In this document: one piece after another, positions 44,596 to 55,901 of the stretch
Layout of the letters: every line of letters begins with the position of its first letter
Position numbering within the stretch: the stretch's first letter is position 1
Source of the DNA: Selaginella moellendorffii
Lineage: Eukaryota; Streptophyta; Lycopodiopsida; Selaginellales; Selaginellaceae
Direction: 5' to 3'
Assembly (NCBI RefSeq): GCF_000143415.4
Contig: NW_003314307.1
Location: 506,859 to 570,858 of the forward strand
DNA length: 64,000 bases
Notes under the pieces: model-generated
Database searches by the model: none
What the model saw: only the letters and a program-made list of their open reading frames with translations
What the model was told of the DNA's origin: nothing
Translations under genes and position numbers: made by a program

Positions 44596-47286
44596 TCAAT
44601 CGATATGAAATCTGTTCCTTCTTGCCGTGTTCGTCTTGGCCCCGGACAAAGGCTCGAGCCTCTCCAGTTTTCTTCGCTTGCTGCTGCTCGCGGTTTGGAA
44701 AATCCTCGGTGCCAGTTCGATCAGCCAGCTCGATTCGATCGATGTCACTCCTTGCATAAACTCCTTGCTCGTCATGAGCAGCTCCTGGTAAACCACCCAC
44801 TTTGGCGAGCCTCGATGAGCTAGCGAGCTCCCCGGATGGATGAACACTCGCTGGTTTCCAACCAAAGTCCGGTAGCCTCCCTCGGGATCTCTCCGCGCGG
44901 CGTGGTAGAAAAGCCCCGCGCAAATCCCCTTCCTGATCTTGGAGTTGTCGCTTCCAGCGCTCACCACTGCCAGTCCCTTGTCTTCCATGGTGCTCAGCAG
45001 CTCTTTCCTCACGTCGTGAGCTCGTTGGAGAGCTTCCACGCGAACAAAGTTGCTGTGGCACCATCCGGCCGCGAAGCCACTCGCCTTCCAGCTCTCGTAG
45101 ACGGCTAGAAGCGTGAGGCAGTCTCCACCAATCTGGAAAAACCGGGCTTTTTTCCTGTCCGCCTCCGACTGCTTGTCCAAAGGCCGGTAGAAAACGCTCT
45201 GAGCTTGCAACATGGAGATGATGGTGATGATCTCGTCGCTACAGCCGAGCTCCACACTGGCCAGAAGCATCCTCGACAGCAAAGGCTCCATCGGAAACTC
45301 CACCATCTTCAAGCCCAGTTTCGTGATATGACCGCCATCGTCGAGAGCACCCAAGCTATAGAGCTGCTCCATCGCCGAACTGAGAGCGTGATCAGCCGGT
45401 CGATCCAGAAAGTCGAAAGAAAAGATGCCGTCCTCGCGGAGAATTGCCTTGAGATTCAGCACCGTGCTTCCGAGATTAGTTCTCTGGATTTCAGGCACGG
45501 TTGACGGGAGCATCTCGCTTTGTAGCGTGTTCTCCGGATAGAGTCGATAGCAAACTCCAGGACCTGTTCGTCCGGCACGACCAGCACGCTGTTTTGCCGA
45601 CGCCTGTGATATCGGACAGATAACCAGCGAGTCCAGCCCCAGCTTTGCGTTGTAGCGGTGTTCTTTCACATAACCCGAGTCCACCACGTAGTAAATCCCG
45701 TCGATCGTCAGGGAAGCCTCTGCGATGTTCGTTGCAACCACAACTTTTCTCCTACCTGGAGGTGTTGGATCGAAAATCTTTGATAAACTCTCGGCCGGGA
45801 GTGCACTGTACGCCGGCAAGATGACCAAAGTTGGAAGGCCAGGACCCAGCGCTCGCATCTTTTCCTGTAGAGCCTGGCAGGCCGTCTCAATCTCTTCCTG
45901 GCCCGTGAGAAACAGTAAGATGTCGCCTTCGGGTTCCCTGACATGGATTCCCAGCACAGTAGACACCGACGCGGCCAAGTAGTCCGGCTCCGGCAGCTTC
46001 GAGTGGATCACTTCTACGGGGAAAGTTCTCCCGGGAATATGAAAGGTGACACACCCGAAAAAGTACTGCGAGAACTTGTCCGCGTCGAGCGTAGCCGAGG
46101 TGACAATCAGTCGAAACTCCGGACGGCGTCGGAGTAAATCCTTGAGCAATCCGAGAAGCACGTCAGTATCGACGGTTCTCTCGTGAACTTCGTCCAGCAT
46201 CACCACCGAGTACGAGGAAAGGTTTCTGTCCATGAGAATCTCCCTGAGCAGCATTCCATCCGTCATATACTTGATGACAGTCTGAGAACTCGTGATGTCC
46301 TCGAAACGAATAGCGTAGCCGACCTCCTCGCCAAGACGACATCCAAACTCCTCGGCGACTCGTTTTGCCACGGACGTCGCAGCAATCCTTCGGGGCTGCG
46401 TGCAACCGATCATTCCATTCGAAGTGTAGCCTTCTTCCGCGAGGAACTGAGTTATCTGCGTTGATTTTCCCGATCCCGTCTCACCTATAACTAGAAGAAC
46501 CTGGTTTTCTCGAACAGCCTCTAGCAGTTTCTCCCTCAAACCATATATTGGAAGTCCCTGTCGTTGCTTTAAAATCGCAGGATTTACTTCCCTGTCTCTC
46601 TTAAACTGGACTCTTGGCCTCTTGACTCGAGCGTTTGCAGCGATCTCACGAAGAGAAGGATGATCTTTTTGTGGCTTATCCGGTGGCTTCTTTGCGATCG
46701 AGCTGGAAGATGCTTGCTTCTCGACCTCCTTGGACGATCCTTTCCTGCCAAAAGCGTGGAGCTTGTCCGTGGAAGGCTTGATAAACTTTGGTTTCTCTTG
46801 ATCAAACTCAACTGGTTCTTCGATAACCTCCACCAATGCGGTGTGCTGCTGGCGAAGGAACTCGGGCTTGGCCTCTTTAAGTTCCACCTCGACTTGCTCG
46901 ACATGACAACCATCATCTTCTATTTCCTCCAGTATCCTTTTTCTCAAATTCCCATGCCTGGATCCCAGTCCGAGTCTAGAACTAGGCGGCCTAGAAGAAA
47001 AAACCTGTGACGATTCCACCGAAGCGAACACCCCACCGGTGTAAGCCACGACTTCCCTCCCTGTCCTCTGATCGACATCGCTCATGGATAGCACTACTCT
47101 CTGCCCATTCGCCGACACTACCTTGACCCAAACCTCTTGCCCTTGCATCACTAATCCCTGCGCCGCGTAGACGACGCCCTCGTTGATTCCCCATGGCCCC
47201 GCAAGCTCCACAAAGCATCCCGGCCCAGCGATCCGAGAGACCTTACCCGAGTAGACGCCGCGCGGCTGCGGTCCCTTGGCGCTCAT
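44596..47286 (-). CDS. DEAH-type RNA helicase with S1 domain (PRP22/DHX8-like), intronless
   Basis: 896 residues. An S1 RNA-binding domain at about 10-75 (GVYSGKVSRI...GCFVEL...VWVKVV) is followed by a charged linker to about 235 and then the helicase core: GETGSGKST (268-276), TQPRR, DEVH (365-368), SAT (397-399), TNIAEASLTIDG, QRAGRAGR (566-573), then HA2 and OB-fold regions (WVVYQELLMTSKEFMQG near the C-terminus). S1 plus DEAH core is the layout of PRP22/DHX8, which releases spliced mRNA from the spliceosome. This copy is shorter than typical DHX8 (about 1200 residues) and has DEVH where DEAH is usual. The whole gene is one exon while the neighbouring Nudix and pentapeptide genes have many, which suggests a retrocopy that stayed intact. 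It may be a paralogue rather than the housekeeping gene. Confidence 0.9.
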   Translation of the reverse strand: MSAKGPQPRGVYSGKVSRIAGPGCFVELAGPWGINEGVVYAAQGLVMQGQEVWVKVVSANGQRVVLSMSDVDQRTGREVVAYTGGVFASVESSQVFSSRPPSSRLGLGSRHGNLRKRILEEIEDDGCHVEQVEVELKEAKPEFLRQQHTALVEVIEEPVEFDQEKPKFIKPSTDKLHAFGRKGSSKEVEKQASSSSIAKKPPDKPQKDHPSLREIAANARVKRPRVQFKRDREVNPAILKQRQGLPIYGLREKLLEAVRENQVLLVIGETGSGKSTQITQFLAEEGYTSNGMIGCTQPRRIAATSVAKRVAEEFGCRLGEEVGYAIRFEDITSSQTVIKYMTDGMLLREILMDRNLSSYSVVMLDEVHERTVDTDVLLGLLKDLLRRRPEFRLIVTSATLDADKFSQYFFGCVTFHIPGRTFPVEVIHSKLPEPDYLAASVSTVLGIHVREPEGDILLFLTGQEEIETACQALQEKMRALGPGLPTLVILPAYSALPAESLSKIFDPTPPGRRKVVVATNIAEASLTIDGIYYVVDSGYVKEHRYNAKLGLDSLVICPISQASAKQRAGRAGRTGPGVCYRLYPENTLQSEMLPSTVPEIQRTNLGSTVLNLKAILREDGIFSFDFLDRPADHALSSAMEQLYSLGALDDGGHITKLGLKMVEFPMEPLLSRMLLASVELGCSDEIITIISMLQAQSVFYRPLDKQSEADRKKARFFQIGGDCLTLLAVYESWKASGFAAGWCHSNFVRVEALQRAHDVRKELLSTMEDKGLAVVSAGSDNSKIRKGICAGLFYHAARRDPEGGYRTLVGNQRVFIHPGSSLAHRGSPKWVVYQELLMTSKEFMQGVTSIESSWLIELAPRIFQTASSSKRRKLERLEPLSGAKTNTARRNRFHID

Positions 47287-47471
47287 CGCGAAATGCCCTA
47301 AAAATGCGAAATAGAAGATTACATAGCGCTGTTAGGTTAGAAAAACGCGTGCCCTAATAGGACTAAAATGAAGTTATAAGAATTAAAATTGATTAACAAC
47401 TGACCTAATTTAATCCCCACTAAAGGATTATTAACAACTTTAACTTAAAGGATAACTTCGCCTTTACATTT

Positions 47472-48768
47472 TTAGGGCACAAGGAGAGGGAGCTCCACGG
47501 TGTGGTGCTCTTGGATCTTCTGCGGCGATGGCGAGAAGAGCTCCAGCGGCGGGAGCTGCGCCTCGCCCGACACGACGCGGACGACCTCCGCCATGGACGG
47601 CCGCGACGCCGGCAGCCGCTGGATGCACTGGAGCGCCACCATGATGCACAGCGCCGCCTGCTCGCGCGAGAACTCCCCTCGCAGCGATGGATCCACGAGC
47701 TCCAGCACGTCCCCGTTGTGAACCAGGTGCCTCGCCCACGACGTGAGATTGGCGCGCTCGAATTCCACGCTCGGTGACACCACCTGGAGCGGCCTCCGCC
47801 CCGCCACGATCACCAGCACCAGCACTCCAAAGCTGTAGACGTCGCTCTTCTCGGACAGGATCCCGGCGCCGCCATACTCGGGCGCCGCGTAGCACACCGT
47901 CCCTCGCATGCTCGTCGTGCTGCTCACTGCCCCGCGGCTCCCCAGCTCGCCGCTCCATCTCTCCCGGCTCAGAGTTCTCTCCCTGGAGCGGAGCTCGCGG
48001 CTGAAGCTGTTGAGCTCGCCGCTAAAGTCGATCGTCCCGGAGTCACCCCGCCTGTGGATCCAGTGGAGTAAGTCGCCACTCCACCACTCTCGGCCTCCTC
48101 CTCCTCCACCCTGCGGCTGGTGCTGGTATTTGCTCGAGAGATCGCCGCTAAAGTCGAAGCTACACGAAGACAAGTCGCGGCTCCGGCTCTGCGAGGACAT
48201 CTTCTTGCCGCCTTTGAGCTCCCTGCTCTTGTTGCACAGGTCCTCGAGGTATTCCTCTCTCCACCATTCCCTGCTCTTGGTAAGATTTCCACTCACGTCC
48301 CTGCTCCTGTGCTGCTTTTTCTTTCTCTTCCATCGCTGGCGGATCCCGTGCTTGAATGGAAAGCACTTACCGAAGATTGAGAGCTGGAACGTTCTCATGG
48401 CTTGGATCCGGCTCCTTGAGCATTCTCGAACGCTGTTCTTCCCCTGGAAGGAGTTTCCGACGCTCGCGTCGCCCCAGTCCCTGCTCCTGGATCGCCCACT
48501 CTTCACCTGGCACGAGAGCCAATCCACCGTGTAGTCCTTGACAATCGCGTTGGTCTCGTCCCGCTCGTCTTGCTGCTTCCACCACCACTCTGTGCTTTTC
48601 CTCCTCTCCCTCCTGTGACCAACATTAATATTGTCACTCGCAGCTGCTGGACTAGAGACGACTTGGCTGGTCCCATCTTCATTTCTATCGGCCCCTAGAG
48701 ATCGTCGGCTTTCCACTTTCCAGCAAGCGCCATCAACTCGAGGGCTTGATGGTGGTGGCGGTGTGTTG

Positions 48769-48799
<31 letters not shown>

Positions 48800-49913
48800 C
48801 GCTCTCATTATGGAAAGAAAATCCCACCTCCTCCTCCTCCTCCCTCATTCCTCCAGCGCTCTTCTCCACGGTTTGGTCAACAACCATCGTTTCCACAACT
48901 TTAGCTGCCGCAGGAGGAAGCTGAGCCTTGACACCTTCCTCGCCTCCTTCGAATCCCCCTGACTGTTGCTGCTTGTCATCAATGCCGCTAGCCACTGGGT
49001 GTTGTGGAGCCCCTCTCACGCTACTCCCCGCCGACAAGCGCTTCTTCTTGCTGAGGGCATCCTTCCTCATCTTCTTCTTGTGATGCCACTTCTCGCTGTC
49101 CCTCACAAATCTTTCCACCTTCACCCTGTCGTGATCCTGCGCGGCCTCGCCATTAAGAAGAACGTCCTCGCTCCGGACGTCTGGGGCCGCCTCCGTCTTA
49201 ACTCTGGCCAGTCCGAAGTCGGCAAGCCTGGCGCAAAGCTTGTCGTCCAGAAGAACGTTGCTGGGCTTGATGTCGCCGTGGATGATTGGCGGCTCGCACC
49301 GAAAGTGGAGGAAGGCGAGCGCTTGGGCGATGTCGAGGATCACCTTGTAGCGCATCTTCCAGTCCAGCTCCACTGGGTAGCCGTCGTGGAAGAGGGCCTC
49401 CTGCAAGCTCCGGTTGGCCATGTACTCGTAGACCAGCAGCCTCTTCTTCCGCTCGGCGCAGTAGCCCATCAATCCGACAATGTGAGAACACCTGATACTG
49501 CCTATCACTGCCATCTCGTTCTGGAACTCTTTCTCCCCCTGGAGCGATGCCGAATCCAAGCTCTTGACTGCCACCACCTGGCCATTCCTTAGAACTCCCT
49601 TGTGCACCGGCCCAAACCCCCCTTGCCCGAGCTTGTTCTCGATGCTAAACGAGCCTGTGGCGGCCTTGAGCTCTCGGTAGGAGAACTTTTGGAGGCGAGG
49701 AACTGTTGCTGGATCGAAGGGGCTGGTCTTGCTCGACTTGAATCGGTAGTAGAGAAAGAGGACGCTGACGATGAACACCACCAGGAGAGTGACTCCGCCA
49801 CCGATCGCAAATGCGAGTATGAGAGCCATCTGTGGCGAGTGTGACGAACTGGTTGCTGGAAGAAACCGCTGGCGTCCTCCATGATCTGGAGGCGACTCCG
49901 AGAGAGCCCGCAT
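47472..49913 (-). CDS. Receptor-like Ser/Thr kinase with large activation-segment insert
   Basis: 813 residues, intronless. A transmembrane helix (about 29-56) comes after a very short N-terminus. The kinase domain starts at GQGGFG (about 96-101), with Lys 117 in VVAVK, HGDIKPSN (212-219; the catalytic Asp is present but preceded by Gly, so non-RD), DFG (232-234), and then about 430 residues before APE (677-679) and the C-lobe. The insert is rich in Ser-Arg-Asp/Glu words (SRDLSS, SRELRS, SRERW) and has a poly-Ala run encoded by a trinucleotide repeat. I recall plant kinases of the At2g45590/At4g25390 type with a similar insert. The kinase probably acts at the plasma membrane; ligand and targets are unknown. 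No extracellular sensing domain is visible. Confidence 0.88.
48771..48800. repeat. (GCT)n microsatellite in the kinase gene
   Basis: About ten trinucleotides, read as poly-Ala on the minus strand inside the kinase insert. It could vary in length between alleles. Confidence 0.9.
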
Positions 49914-50582
49914 CTTCTTCGCGACGAGAGAAGAGGGATGGGATGGAGCTCCGCCTTAGCGATCGCCAAACTTTGGAGCCATTCATCCACTCCTGCCTGG
50001 AAGACACTGCGTGAGAATCCAATGTAGCAACTTGAAATGGAGAGAAAGTCCTTGACACCACATGAATGGAGACGGGGATTTTGGGAGACGACAGGCAGGA
50101 GTAAATCAAATGCTGTCACTCAGGGAAAAAAACTTCCATCATCCATTAACTACGATAATGGATGAGAGAAAAAAAATCAAAAGAGAAGTATGGGATCGTG
50201 CTGGAACTAGACAAAGAGCGCTCTCTCTCTCTCTCTCTCTCCCGTCATTATCAATCCAGGAGCTGTCTGGAGCGACACTAGAAATCTCTGGAAAGAACCC
50301 TACCAGAAAGAAATGTGATCACGCATTTCCAGGCAGGAGGATGCATGTGACGATGATCCGGAGGGAAACAAATGCATCGATCGCGCTTTTCTTGGGAAAG
50401 AAAGAAATCACTGACCTCGGTCGGCACGCGCATTCGGCGCTGGATCGATCGATCGCCTCCAAAATGCGCTTCGGTTTGTCGCAGCGCCGCGAGAGGAAAA
50501 CCTAGAAATCTATGCGCAGCTCCATCTCATTGATATTCGCGCTTCTTTCTGGAATGGTAATAAATGTGAAAAATTGGAGTAT
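49914..50582. other. Kinase upstream region with (CT)n tract
   Basis: No gene is visible. A (CT)11 run lies at 50219-50241. Read from the kinase (minus) strand it is a GA-rich tract, common in plant core promoters and leaders. The kinase start and leader lie at the left edge. Confidence 0.5.
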
Positions 50583-50654
50583 CGCCGTTGCCGGGGATCG
50601 AACCCGGGTCGTCCGTGTGACAGGCGGAAATACTCACCACTATACTACAACGAC
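50583..50654 (-). tRNA. tRNA-Asp (GTC)
   Basis: 72 bases on the minus strand: acceptor stem GTCGTTG/CAACGGC, D-arm TAGTATAGTGGT (A-box), anticodon loop CTGTCAC with anticodon GTC, T-arm CCCGGGTTCGATCCCCGG (B-box) and discriminator G. There is no intron. The anticodon stem has a C-A mismatch next to the loop (TCCGC against ACGGA). Plant tRNA-Asp genes usually pair C-G there. It is probably functional but slightly diverged. Confidence 0.93.
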
Positions 50655-50713
50655 TTAGCGATAATGAAAGGGTGATTATACTAGTTTTAAATCTCCCTCG
50701 TTACTTTGCGGAT

Positions 50714-51789
50714 ATGGCTTCGTCGTGTTCTTGCGCTGTCGAAGCGCTCTGTGGAGCGATTCTTCACCAGCGATTCTTCCGTGCGCCGATCAATGCGTCT
50801 CCCTCCGGCGCCGATCACGGGCAGCGATTCAAGCTGGTAAATCTCAGGAATGCGGTGCTAGGGATGCGAGAATGCGAAATCCAGGCTGAGCGCCAGGGAT
50901 TTCGAGCCGCTAGGGCGAGTGTGGCAGCTGTAGCCGCCATCGCTTTGCTCTTTCCTGTCGATCCAGCCCTCGCATTCAAGGTATGGTCAGAATTTCTGGA
51001 AATCTTTAAGGATTTTTGGTCGCATTCCTCGATCGTGGATCTCAGTGTGCTTGGGAAAACACAGGGCGGTGGTCCGTATGGTTCCGAGGTCACGAGAGGG
51101 CAGGATCTCTCTGGAAAGGATTTTAGTGGCCGGGATCTCACTAAACAAGACTTCAAAACGGTAACTCTTCTCCATTTGCTTCATTGGAGCTACCAAAAAA
51201 CTGCATCGAGATAAACTTTGCAGTCGATTCTACGCCAGGCCAACTTCAAAGGAGCAAAACTATTCGGAGCTAGCTTCTTCGATGCAAATCTTACGGGTGA
51301 GCAAACTTGTATAAGATTTCTTCTCCTCACATTGGGATGGTTTCTTTTTTCCTTTGCTCTCTTCTTCTAGGGGCCGATTTTTCTGACGCAGATCTTCGTG
51401 GAGCAGACTTGTCCTTGGCCGATGCGACGAAGGTAGAATTCTTTTCAATTCTGTTTTTTGCTTACAAACGAGTAAGTTCTATTCCAGGCTAATTTCACAA
51501 ACGCCAACCTTGAAGGGGCTCTTGTCACAGGCAACACCTCTTTGAAGGGTGCAAACATAACTGGAGCGGGTACGTTACATTCTTACAGGCAGGGAGATTC
51601 TTACAGCCATGATTTGCATTTAGATTTTACGGATGTCTTGTGGAGAGAAGACCAGCGGAGTTATCTGTGCAGAATAGCTGATGGGTTAAGTACTTTATAA
51701 TGTTTGTTTTGTAAACTAATGTTGTGAGTACCAACAGGATCAACCCAGTCACAAGCAATTCCACAAGGGAGACGCTGCTTTGCGATTAA
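50714..51789 (+). CDS. Thylakoid-lumen pentapeptide-repeat protein, 7 exons
   Basis: Exons: 50714-50980, 51065-51160, 51224-51296, 51371-51432, 51488-51569, 51624-51684, 51738-51789. All are GT-AG and in phase, giving 230 residues. Residues 1 to about 88 form a chloroplast transit peptide plus a lumen signal, ending in a hydrophobic stretch and ALA. The mature part begins GGGPYGSEVTRGQDLSGKDF and contains pentapeptide repeats A(D/N)LxX (ANFKGAKLFGASF; ADFSDADLRGADL; ANFTNANLEGA). It ends with a two-Cys tail (YLCRIADG...TLLC). The mature sequence matches what I recall of Arabidopsis lumenal 15-kDa protein At2g44920. Its biochemical role is not established. The acceptor at 51064 is preferred because it joins AFK to GGGPYG in frame. 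Confidence 0.92.
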
Positions 51790-53219
51790 GTAAACTTTCT
51801 AGTAGAGTTTTGAATAATGCTGGTGAGCATTCAATAAATGATTGAAACATTTTGAAAAGATATACTTAATAATCTAATAACTATATTCTTTCATCAAAGA
51901 AAATAAGAATGCTAAAACATTAATAATCTAATAACTAGCTTCTTTTATCAAGAAAATAATCTCACTGGCGACTTAGGGTTAAGAGAACATAATCTATCTT
52001 AAGGGTAGTACTTTTGAAGTAGTTTAAGGGTGAGAGAAGGTGTAATGTTTAGTAAATTTGTATAAAAAAGGCTGGTTGCAATGGCCAATCAAGATGAATG
52101 TTAGAATCCTAATGATGATGGTAGTGTTGATTAATAGAGATGCTAAGTTTTGGTATCCATGATGTTGTACATGAATTGCAAGCCCTTAACAAGAATTTGC
52201 AAAAGATGTATGGCATGATTGCTCTGATGCATAGATGCACTCAAGGTTTGAGGGTGATGCTCTATACAAGATTTCTCTAGTGGATTGATTCAAGATTCCA
52301 CCTTTTTCTAGTGATAGCAATAGACTAGTTATCTCCCAATTAGAGTTCCCGCACTTTTACAAAGTTTTTCCATTTCCAGTTGTATGTCTAGAGCTCTTCT
52401 TAGTGATGGTTTAATCCATACTATTATTGATCTATATTCTTAAAAATCTTCAAATCTAGAGTTAGGGAACTGATGCTGGGTAGAGTCGATGGATAAGAGC
52501 TATTAAAAGAGGCTATTCATTAGAGAAGCTCTCTATGAAAATCAGGAATGCAATTGAAGAATAACAATATAAAGGAAAAAAGCTTGCAAAGTTTGGTCTT
52601 CTAAGATTAGCTCTTTGATCAAAATTAAAGAGGAGTTTTCACAGAAAAGCTTAAAGAGGTCATTTTTCTTTACTTTGCTTTACAGAGCTTAGCGTATCCA
52701 AGCATGAAATCGAAAAGCAACTTGCACAGCACTTCATGCATTGGCCAGCAACATACTGCAACCTGCCAGCGTACTAAAGGGCTTCAGAATTCAAAGAGCA
52801 TCTTAGAGAGCATTCACCACAGCCAGAAATATTGCCATACTGGATGGTCATTGTTGGAAGATATAAAAAGAATTCCCTACAACTATACATGCAACTAGAA
52901 GAGTTGTCCAGAGCAACAGTACAAATCACTAGACAGTTTGTCTCAGAGCCAGGATCCAGGAGGTACAATTGAGCATTCTATTATTTTCATTTGATCATGT
53001 AGAAAAAAACCTTACCACAATGGTGCCAAGCAAGGAGTAAAGAGAAAGGCTCCCACTCAATGTACCTGTAATGCCAAGGTATTATCAAAATTACAATTAA
53101 AAGCAATTGAGCTTACACTTCTTTTTCTTATAGCATGTACACAACGATCAAGATGTTCCCAACAATGAGGATCAATCTGAGCATGAAGAACAGGAGTAGC
53201 TTGAAATTGAGAGTAGACC
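51790..53219. other. AT-rich spacer with a decayed coding trace
   Basis: 52688-52964 reads through with one stop in a single frame and a protein-like composition (SKHEIEKQLAQHF; ASEFKEHLREHSPQPE; YKKNSLQLYMQLEELSR). It may be part of the following transposon or a separate fossil. Nothing else is recognised. Confidence 0.35.
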
Positions 53220-54950
53220 AATAGTCCTGAAGCAAAAGCGAGTGAAGTCTAGAAAGGTGACAAATGTATGAACATGGACTAATGAACAGCTTTGTGAAGC
53301 CATGGAAGCTGTAAACAGTGGTCAGCTATCAGAGAGGAAGGCTGCTATAGACGTTGGGATACCTTGTTCTTGGGTGGCTGAGAAGAGGAAGGGTATGAGA
53401 CCTGGTCCATCAACAATGCTCTCTACATCTGAAGAAGAGACACTCCTTGTTGTGTTGAAAGTTAGAGCAGAAGTTGGCTACCCTATGACACAAAGTGAGC
53501 TCAAAGATGCAGTAGCAAGCATTGTATCAACAAGAGATATCACCTAGAATTCTAGTCGTAAATGGTGTAGACTATTCATGAGGAAGCATCCAGACATAAA
53601 ATTCAAGACTGCTCAAGCTTTGGAACTACAACAAGCTAAGAATCTGTATCAACCTATTGCTCAACGCTTATACAATCAGAAGCTACATACCTTGTGAACA
53701 AGTACAAAGCCAGCAACATTTGGAATGCCAACAGGACTAGCGTTCATGCTAGTCAAAATGGACGTGCCCAAAGTCTTGGCAACGAATGGAATGCAGAGTT
53801 GTTCCAAGTAACACTGAACAAATCACCATTCTAGCTATTGTGAGTGCAGAGAAAGTATCATTACCTAGTTTCTAAATCTTCCAAGGGGAGTGCCACATGC
53901 AAAATTGGATATCTGGCTGCGAACCTGGAGCGATGTTTGCAATTACTCTAAAGGCTTGGATGTTAAATGATTTGTGGCTTCACCACTTTGTGAAACACAT
54001 GCTTAGTGGCTGCTCAAGTGAAAACAGGCATGCTCTCATCATTGACAGTCACGGTTTTCATTGCTCCTGGCATGCCCAAAGATTTTGGGATTGATATCAT
54101 CCTCCTACCAGCACACTCATCACACAAGCTACAACTTCTGGATGTGAGTTGTTTTGGCCCATTCAAGACTTACTTTCAACAAGCTATCATGAGTTGGGAG
54201 CACAAGCATCAAATAAGGATCTTGCAACATTATCTAGCAAGGTAATGGCTTGAGCAATGGCTGAAAACATCAAGGCTGGGTTTAGAGCAACAAGGATATG
54301 ACCACTAAATAAGGAGGCAATGAACTCTCACTTTGGTCTAGGTACTCTACACTCAACAAGCTTGGATGACTTTGATGTGAATGCAATTCTACAATAGGGG
54401 TTCCAACTCCAATAGTGCTGGCATCATTAGCTCTAACAAATAATGATCAATTGGCAAATGTGTCACATCTTGCAAATAGTGATGAACAAGCAAGAATGTC
54501 ATAGTTGCCTGCCAACCTTCTTATGCCGCCATTCTAAGTTCCACTTCCTAGACCAAGTGCTGTGTTACAAGCATCAGTTAGATCAATTTTGACCAGCGAG
54601 ACATACACTCAAATCCTAAGCACTCTTTAAGCTGAAAAAAGAGTACAAAAAAACTGAGAAGATCAAGGAGAAAAAAGCCAAACAAAAGAAGAAGAAAGAT
54701 GTTATTAAGAGGAAACAAGAGGCAGCAGCAAAAAGAAGACTTGAATCAACAAGAAAAAAAATGGAGAAGCAAGTAGAAATAACAACATAATAGAGGGAAC
54801 ATGAAGAAAATTAAAAAGAGAAAGTAGCTAAGGCTGCAAGGCTAAAGTAATCTTATGAAGAAGCAATAATGAAGAAAAGGAAGAAAAAAAGGAAGAAAAA
54901 ATTTAAAAGAAAAAAAACTGGACAAGCACAAGGTAATTGATATCTATTTC
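53130..54950 (+). pseudogene. Pogo/CENP-B-type DDE transposase fossil
   Basis: A plus-strand trace with many stops and frame changes. 53270-53680 reads as two helix-turn-helix modules (QLSERKAAIDVGIPCSWVAEK; then MTQSELKDAVASI and WCRLFMRKHPDI), as in CENP-B/Tc5-type DNA-binding domains. 53890-54240 keeps the DDE catalytic region in two frames: GAMFAITLKAWM, HALIIDSHGFH and LLPAHSSHKLQLLDVSCFGPFK, diagnostic of the DDE_1 (pogo/jerky) superfamily. A Lys-rich tail follows (54640-54930). Terminal inverted repeats were not found. It is clearly dead. Confidence 0.8.
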
Positions 54951-55324
54951 TATAACTTGATACTTATTTGATTTGGCAGTCATTCCACTCCCTCCCACTT
55001 TAGCCCAGTAAAGTGGCTGGCCTGTTATAACAAGGCATGGCCTGTTTTAGGACCACCAGACCTGAAATGAATCTTGAACATTATGAATGAATATAGATTA
55101 TTTTTGACTTATTTTCTATAAAAAAAATTGTTTTTCATATGTCTTGTATAATCACTACTTTACAAAAGATTAATGTACAAAACTTTCATAAAAAATATAT
55201 AAAACTCCATAATAGGGCTATTATTAGACCCCTTACCTTAGTGTTTACAAAAAATATTATACACTCATATGTGTTTTTCAAGATTTGATATGTGTACACA
55301 AGTGTGTGCCAAGTTTGTAACATA
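54951..55324. other. AT-rich spacer
   Basis: No gene or repeat is recognised. Confidence 0.5.
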
Positions 55325-55901
55325 TGTAGCTTTCATCCTTTATCCTATGATGATTTACCATAGAATAACCATAAAGTAGAACTTAAACCCTTTATATACC
55401 ACATATCATATGCCACATGTTTAAAGACAGTGGAGCCAAACCTGAGTTTCAGGGCTTTAGACCATTGAATAAAGGTATAGAGCTAAACTCCCAAGCTTGC
55501 AACTAAGGAGTGAAGATATTGGAATATGGAACAATTCTCAAGCGTTTAGCCCAAGGAGTGAAGGGACAGGAGCATGGAGTAATATTGAAAAAGTTTTAGA
55601 GATTCTAGCATCCCAATGCTAAGACCAACATGCAAAATAAAGTTTAGCAAAGTCTAATGCAATTTTAGTATACTGATGGCCTAATGTGAGGGCATAGGTA
55701 CTTTACCAGCTAACATGGTGTGGAATTTGGGCTTAGACCCAAGCTAAACGCAGAACAAAGATAAATATGTAAATGGGAGCTAGATTATACTTCAGGTTGA
55801 TCAGCTATACCCAACTTACCCACTATGCCTATGGTACATTTGGAACCCCCTACAGCCCTCTCTTTGAAGAATATACATTTTGGGCTTTCACCCTTAGCCA
55901 C
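55325..55901 (-). mobile_element. Old L1-family LTR fragment
   Basis: Reverse-strand L1 LTR from its 3' end (TGTAGC at 55325) through TTTATCCTATGATGATTTACC to the GGGCTTTCACCC module (about 55880). It matches 2057 to about 2655 but is much more diverged. It is cut at 55901 by a plus-strand L1 LTR, and its other part is not in view. Confidence 0.7.

Noticed and set aside
47502-49592. Long plus-strand frames opposite the receptor-like kinase
   Set aside because: Antisense shadows of a GC-rich gene; the minus strand has clear kinase motifs.
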